Assembly (NCBI RefSeq): GCF_965363235.1
Contig: NC_134849.1
Span: 11,868,863 to 11,932,862 of the forward strand
DNA from: Mytilus galloprovincialis
Taxonomy: Eukaryota; Mollusca; Bivalvia; Mytilida; Mytilidae
Reading direction: 5' to 3'
DNA length: 64,000 bases
Part shown: in pieces, positions 60,320 through 64,000 of the stretch
Layout of the letters: each line of letters starts with the position of its first letter
How positions within the stretch are numbered: position 1 is the first letter of the stretch
The notes under the pieces: generated by a model
The model's input: only the letters and a program-made list of their open reading frames with translations
Databases searched by the model: none
What the model was told of the DNA's origin: nothing
Made by a program: the position numbers and the translations under genes

Positions 60320-60510
60320 AACAAAAAGCACTAATGAACCACATTAACAAATGCCAACCACTGAACAACAGGTTCCTGATTTAGAACAGGTGCAAAAAAA
60401 ATCGTTTAATATGGCACCATCATTCACCCCAACCTGAAACAATAGTTTAACTTAACAAAATAAAAAGACACACTATAAAATTTCAGTTAAAATGGCTTGA
60501 CTATACATAA
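60320..60510 (+). repeat. Repeat R1, right part
   Basis: The phrases tgccaaccactgaacaacag, gttcctgatttagaacaggt and caccccaacctgaaac follow the order seen at 11200-11600 and 17990-18130. Confidence 0.45.
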
Positions 60511-60534
60511 AGACATGTTAACACAAACAAGCAT

Positions 60535-62401
60535 TACAAAAGTCAAAAAATCTGAAAAGACCATTTTTTGTCGAATTTGCATGAATTTTTACTCGACATT
60601 CTTAATTTGTCTGAATAATTTTTAAAAATTCTTGACATAGTATGAATTTGTCTAATAAGGTTCTTGATTTTTCTTGACAAGTGCCTTGACAATATGAACA
60701 TTGTCTTAAAATTTCTCGACACTTCCTGTATCATTTAATAAGAGTCTGGATTAGTCTTGACCAATTCTTGACTGTCTTAAAGTTGTCTCGATCAGTCTTG
60801 ACATATTCTTGACATTCTTTATATTGTCTGAATGTGTCTTGACATATTCTTGACATTCTAAATAATGTCTGAATATGTCTTGACACATTCTTGACAGTCT
60901 TAAAGCTGTCTGCATATATCTTGACACATTCTTGACAGTCTTAAATATGTCTTGACACTATCTCAACAGTATAAATTTCGCCTGAAATGTGACAGACTTG
61001 TTCTGCACTGTTTATGACTTTCTATTGCTGTTATATACTCCTTTTCATTATGGCTAAACTAAACTTTGAAGAATCAAGGATTGATTTTGTATAGTAAGAT
61101 ACCCTTTGGGTGCAACTAAGTTGGAAAATCCTTAATAATCCCCCATGTAGTTAAATTTTGATTTATTTTTGTTAAACGTTTAATTAATTGTTTTCACTAG
61201 GATTATATGTCAAAGTAACTGACAAACAGCTTTTAGATTTTTGCCGTTCGCAAAACTGCCAGTCAAATTTGCTTTAATACTAAAATCGGTGTCTTGTAGG
61301 AAGTTTTAAATTGTCACCATGTGTCTCTTTTGAACCCCACAATTCACCTTTTGCGTTTGTGTGGCTAAAATTAGGGGGGGGGGGGTTTAGGTCAAAGAAT
61401 TTGTTCCCATCTTGATTCAAAAACCTAATTCCTTTTTTAGAACAACCCAGACACATGTTTTATTCAAATTTGAGTTTAAAATTTCATAATTTTTTATCAA
61501 AAATTAATATTTGTGTCCATGTGTAATACTTAATATATATTCTAACAGATGACATTACACACATTTTTCTGTTTAATGAAGGATTTGTATAGTATGACTA
61601 TACAAATCCTTGGAAGAATTAGGATATATATACACCATCATAATTTGCAATGTATATAAACCACATTTAGGTACAATAATTATTTACCATATTAACATTG
61701 AATATTATGAATGTAGAATGAAATATGTCTACAGTATGATTGATTTTAATCAATCCACTATAAATAAATATGTTAAAATTAATCATTTAGTAATTATTTA
61801 TAAGCTTTAGGAATCAAAATTTGAAATTATTTAAAAATTCACATTTAAATTATTTTATATCAACATGCCCACATTTGAATTAGTAATACTTTAGATTTCA
61901 TAGCCATATTTGCATTTGTAAAAATATTTATATACCCAAATTTTTAATTATTTTACATGCCCAACTTTTATTTTTGTTGTAAGAAGTGTAACTTGTTAAT
62001 TAAAAACAACTGTATATAATATAAAGAGAAATAAAAATGAAATTATATCATGAATATTGGTCATGATTTGTAAAACTCAGAATTGTCAAGTAAATTTAAG
62101 ACACAATTCAAAATGTTCAGAATATGTCAAGCAATACTGAGAAAAAATAAGAATGTCAGGAATATGTCGAGAAATTTCAAGACAGTATTCAGATCTCAAG
62201 AATATGTCAAGAAATTTTAAGACCATATTCAGAATGTCGAGAATATGTCGAGTAAATTTCATACAAATTTAATGTAAATGAGAATTTGTCAAGAAAAATT
62301 AAGACAAAAATCATACTTTTGGAGAAAGTCGAGTAAAAGGTCATGCTAATTAAGACAAAAACTGGTCTTTTCAGACTTTTAGACTTTTGTAGCGAAGTTA
62401 A
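60535..62401. mobile_element. Foldback-like element with long repetitive terminal inverted repeats
   Basis: The outer ends TACAAAAGTC...TCTGAAAAGACCA (left) and TGGTCTTTTCAGA...GACTTTTGTA (right) are inverted copies. Each arm (about 60535-60990 and 62085-62401) is built of degenerate short repeats around TTGACATATTCTTGACATTC and gtctgaatatg. The central 1.1 kb has no transposase frame. It looks like a non-autonomous DNA element of foldback type. Target-site duplication was not resolved. Confidence 0.72.
61579..61611. repeat. 15-bp perfect palindrome
   Basis: AAGGATTTGTATAGT, the 3-nt loop ATG, then ACTATACAAATCCTT. It lies near the middle of the foldback-like element. A related but imperfect phrase lies at about 61077. 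Confidence 0.9.
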
Positions 62402-63929
62402 CATCCACTGAACGAAGACATTTGAATTACGGTGCAATGTGAATGTTAATAAAATAAGAGGTGAGATATTAAGCAGTATCAGAAAGACAAATATAACCTT
62501 CAATAAAATGATGCACAAATTTTAATGAAAATAATTTAGTTGTAAGGTAAACAGTAATGTAGAAGAAAATAAATAATTGTGTGTATAGTTCAAGAAAAGA
62601 AGTGAAAGTTTATGGTCATACCAAACATAACCAAAGCTAGTATATATTCAACATAGAGAGACGAGATATAAAACTAAATAAGAAAACATCAATTAAGAAA
62701 CAAGAAACATTACAAAGTGTATCAACTAGTTCAAACTATTACGAAAGTACGATTTGAATATACTTGCTACTTGCAGTTACTAAAAGCCGAAGAAAACCAA
62801 TAAATAATACAACGTCAAGCATCAGAGGCAAAATCAAATAAATAATCTCAGGGTTTAGTATATCAACTTCATGGACAGCCATTGAAGACATAACTTGTGC
62901 AATGCCAAAAATAAAAGTATCGACACGCAGTAGGAAGGTTTAGTGTAAACCTCTGTATTTAATTTCACCCCAAAAAATAATGAAGATACAAATTAAGTAA
63001 TGTTTTAATTTGATGTTTACTTCACACGGTTAATTCATTGCGATACATATATTTTATGAATCATAGATTTGCCTTCAAATGATTTTGGTCAGCCATATTG
63101 ATTGGTCTCAAAATTGGGTATATTTAAACTTTCAAAAACAGAATACGCATATACATTTAAGCATAATCAATACACATTATCTCAAATTATGCATTATGTT
63201 ATGGAGATATTAAAAAATAATATTACACGAATAAGGACATTTTAAAATATTTACCTTTAGTTTGAACCTTTGAAAGTGCAGCACATATATTACATTCTGC
63301 TTTCAGTTTCGAATAAATGTTCACTGTGTTGTTTACAATACGGAAGTACAATACGTGTGCACGAATATAGTTATTGTAATACCTATGATTGGTTGTTGAT
63401 TTTAAATATACACTGCAGAAGCATTTCTATTAATCTTAAAGATATTTTTTTTTAATTGATGAATATGTTTGGGTTTTTCTGTGCAAATATGGTGGGCTTC
63501 TTTGATGCCACTATTACATTGTGAATTAAATATTACAGGTGTATTTAACCGACCGACTTTTGTTTCAATGTTTTTGATAGTTTTCAACGTACTATACAAC
63601 GAGATAAATTAAATGGTGTTTCTTTTGTTTAAGAAGATCAAAGCGTCTCTCTTAATGACTTATTATCTACACAAGAAGTTTTATCTAGCTCTAATTGTAT
63701 AGTTTTATTGTTGATATTCACTCCATATGTACCAAGTGGGAGATACATTTTATTTATATTACAGAATTGTCATGGTATTCAAATCGGAAGATTTTATACA
63801 CACAGACGAAAAAGTATACTTAACGACTAAATTATTCTTCATTTACCTGTGTAGGCTATATATGAAACAGTTTTTTTTTTCACGAGTGATAGTTTTCTAA
63901 AAATTGTTAAATATTTCACAGTGGTATAT
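62402..63929. other. No gene seen
   Basis: AT-rich sequence without recognisable exons. The open frames at 62207-62518 and 63270-63599 show no domain. Confidence 0.4.
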
Positions 63930-64000
63930 AGTTATCAAAAGTATCAGGATTATAATTTTATACGCCAGACGCGCGTTTCGTCTACATAAGACTCATCAGT
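63930..64000 (-). repeat. Repeat R2, cut by window end
   Basis: It starts gttatcaaaagtatcaggat and contains cgccagacgcgcgtttcgtc. The copy continues past the window. Confidence 0.75.

Overview
The window looks like nuclear DNA of a bivalve mollusc, most likely a mussel (Mytilidae). The base composition is strongly AT-rich, coding sequence occurs only as short exons with GT-AG introns, and dispersed repeats fill most of the rest. The mussel attribution rests on my recognition of several repeat families and is an inference; no search was run.

The genic content is one family: three related genes, all on the minus strand, called A (739-8142, 3' end outside the window), B (19769-30135, complete) and C (47635-54311, frameshifted). 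I rebuilt them exon by exon from splice sites and reading phase. Each encodes a signal peptide, one six-cysteine group-A-type SRCR domain split over two exons by a phase-2 intron, one to three thrombospondin type-1 (TSP1) modules each on a single phase 1-1 exon of 171 or 174 nt, a transmembrane exon with a conserved glycine-rich helix, and a short cytoplasmic tail. The complete B and C tails are rich in tyrosine motifs (three tandem EELYIYQ exons in B; YxN motifs at both C-termini). The layout suggests type I surface receptors able to bind ligand and signal through tyrosine phosphorylation, but ligand and function are unknown. Gene C has a 2-nt shortfall at the fifth SRCR cysteine that stops the frame, and its single TSP1 module has lost two cysteines predicted to pair with each other.

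Layout: 1-8142 gene A, with a 1.1-kb hairpin-ended repeat in its last intron; 8143-19768 intergenic, with a Penelope-type GIY-YIG fragment, a reverse-transcriptase fragment, a perfect 332-bp tandem duplication and nested repeats; 19769-30135 gene B; 30136-47634 intergenic, with a 72-bp x3 tandem repeat, a single hairpin-ended element, a second RT fragment, a five-unit tandem array (41891-46449) and a TTAA-flanked MITE; 47635-54311 gene C; 54312-64000 repeats only, with a second tandem array (54856-59271), a tRNA-derived SINE and a 1.9-kb foldback-like element.

The hairpin-ended repeat family carries many copies of two transcription-factor-like motifs: AGGTCA half-sites (nuclear-receptor DR0/DR1 spacing) and, in one subfamily, clusters of CCGGAAGT (ETS-type). 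The receptor family and this repeat family are the two parts of the window most worth following up.
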